A stretch of 14,870 nt of DNA from Acidithiobacillus sp. GTDB taxonomy: Bacteria > Pseudomonadota > Gammaproteobacteria > Acidithiobacillales > Acidithiobacillaceae. Within the stretch, counting starts at the first letter, position 1. The number at the start of each line of letters is the position of its first letter. Both the position numbers and the translations under genes were made by a program. Positions 13,803 through 14,870 of this stretch are shown one piece after another. The stretch covers positions 1-14,870 of the forward strand of contig DAIAVG010000014.1 in the NCBI GenBank assembly GCA_027445725.1. The letters are read 5' to 3'. The notes beneath the pieces are model-generated. The model made no database searches. It saw only the letters and a program-made list of their open reading frames with translations, and had not been told where the DNA came from.

Positions 13803-14870
13803 AAGCGGGTGCTGCTCCGACCCCTCCAGCATCATGCTAACACGGTCGGAGCCATCCTAGGACGAGCCCGCACCGGCAACCCAGTCTCCGAAGGTGAGGT
13901 GGTGCGTGCAGCACGCGACGCGCTGACTTATCTGGAGCACGTGAGAGCCCGCGACGGCGATGAGTTCTATGCGGTCCACCTGGTCGACGCAGCCGCACCA
14001 GTGCTGGGGCGAGCGCTCGTGCAGGCTGCAGCGCTGTGTGGAGAGACTGAATTTACGAGGGTGGTCATTGAATTTGATCATTCATTCGAAGAACCGGACG
14101 GCAAGAATAGGAAGCGTATCAACCTTCGCCGGGAAGTTGTTGCCGAGATATACCGGACCAACGGCGACGTCGAGGGGGCCTGCCGGCGGCTAGAACCATT
14201 GGTGTCTGAATTTCGCGAGGACACGCCAGAGTTGCAGGTTGAGGAAATGGCCACACTCGCCGCCACTTTCGCGAGCGTCGGCAACGAGGCCCGCGCCCGG
14301 GAGCTATTGCGTCGTCTACACGACGAGTCGCTTGGCTACGCCCTCGCGCCCAAGAAGGATCCACGATACGCGCTTTGGCTTGATCTGTTTGAGCGCGCTA
14401 ACGCCGCGAATCCAGAAGGGCGCCCGGAACGTGTCGATTTGATGATGCGACAACTCGATGGCATGATGGAAACAGAGGGCCGATCTTCAGCCTACAGGAT
14501 GGCAGCCACAGTGCTGACCGAAGCGGCAATGGTTGATGCCGCCACGGGCTTCGCGGCGGCACGCGTGATGGCCGCGCGGGGGATGCTGGGTTGGGATGGG
14601 ATCGTGAATGCGCTTCTCCTTGGTGTTGTCCGGAGTCGTCAGGATCTTGCTGGTCTCTGCGCGGTGACATGGACTTCACTCTCCTTACCTTACTACAGCG
14701 AGCCCCACTACCGACCGAACAACATTGGAGAATTTATTACGTTAGCTATCGCTGCAGCAAGTGAAAGGGATCTGGCTACTGTGGTCGAAACTTTACGCGC
14801 CGCCATTGAGGCGGAGAGTAAAACTCAAACGCGAGCGACGTTGCTTGAACGACTTGCCAACTCCGCTGAC
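13803..14870 (+). CDS. Partial open frame, unidentified helical-repeat-like protein (start missing, runs off window)
   Basis: A frame of 356 codons without a stop runs from about 13803 to the last base of the window. I read it codon by codon. It has no Shine-Dalgarno and no convincing start; a GTG at 13809 is possible, and the same frame stays open further left only through the antisense of the mgtA fragment. The product is rich in Ala, Arg, Glu and Leu, and long stretches look helical with repeat-like spacing, for example NGDVEGACRRLEPLVSEF, then LAATFASVGNEARARELLRR and ATVLTEAAMVDAATGFAAAR. This suggests TPR-like or similar alpha-solenoid repeats. No catalytic motif, signal peptide or membrane segment is seen. 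I do not recognise the family. The C-terminal half of a large repeat protein, such as the sensor part of a STAND-type ATPase, is one possibility, but nothing visible proves it. Codon use is strongly coding-like. Confidence 0.7.

Noticed and set aside
1..14870. CRISPR arrays, rRNA genes, prophage or complete insertion sequences
   Set aside because: No regularly spaced repeats, no rRNA-like sequence, and no intact transposase or terminal inverted repeats were seen on either strand.

Overview
The window looks like chromosomal DNA of a sulfur-oxidising, acidophilic gammaproteobacterium-like organism, most likely an Acidithiobacillus. The strongest pointer is the minus-strand set doxDA (fused thiosulfate:quinone oxidoreductase), periplasmic rhodanese of the P21 type, a Tat-exported DsrE-like protein and an orphan periplasmic binding protein, a grouping I associate with Acidithiobacillus. 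This assignment is from memory of gene families and not from a database search.

Layout. (1) Positions 3-3709, plus strand: a tightly packed housekeeping operon made of the 3' part of spoT/rsh, ridA, a 71-residue DUF1858-type CxxC protein and recG, with gaps of 15, 1 and 1 bases. (2) 3799-4647, plus strand: a lipoprotein L,D-transpeptidase with its own likely promoter, ending in a hairpin that faces the next gene. (3) 4661-7048, minus strand: hemG/hemY-type protoporphyrinogen oxidase, downstream of and in operon with an AI-2E/PerM family permease. (4) 7049-7262: an intergenic stretch with a strong hairpin followed by a T run and an 11-base direct repeat. (5) 7263-12141, minus strand: a five-gene putative operon in the order TDT-family transporter, Tat/DsrE-like protein, solute-binding protein, DoxDA, rhodanese, with a divergent LysR regulator at 12260-13177 and a T-N11-A dyad between them. 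(6) 13178-14870: a scrambled region with an IS66-type transposase relic, the 3' end of an mgtA-type P-type ATPase gene, and an open frame without a recognisable start that runs off the window end.

How the genes may work together. DoxDA couples thiosulfate oxidation to tetrathionate with quinone reduction. The binding protein, the DsrE-like protein and the rhodanese all carry export signals, so together with DoxDA they suggest a periplasmic/membrane sulfur-handling module. The TDT exporter or importer and the LysR regulator could add anion transport and control. The left operon joins stringent-response, metabolite-damage and recombination-repair genes, as is common in proteobacteria.

The right edge is the least ordinary part. 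The mgtA fragment and the unidentified helical-repeat frame both break at about position 13800, which implies a rearrangement or an assembly join. No rRNA, tRNA or CRISPR array was found.
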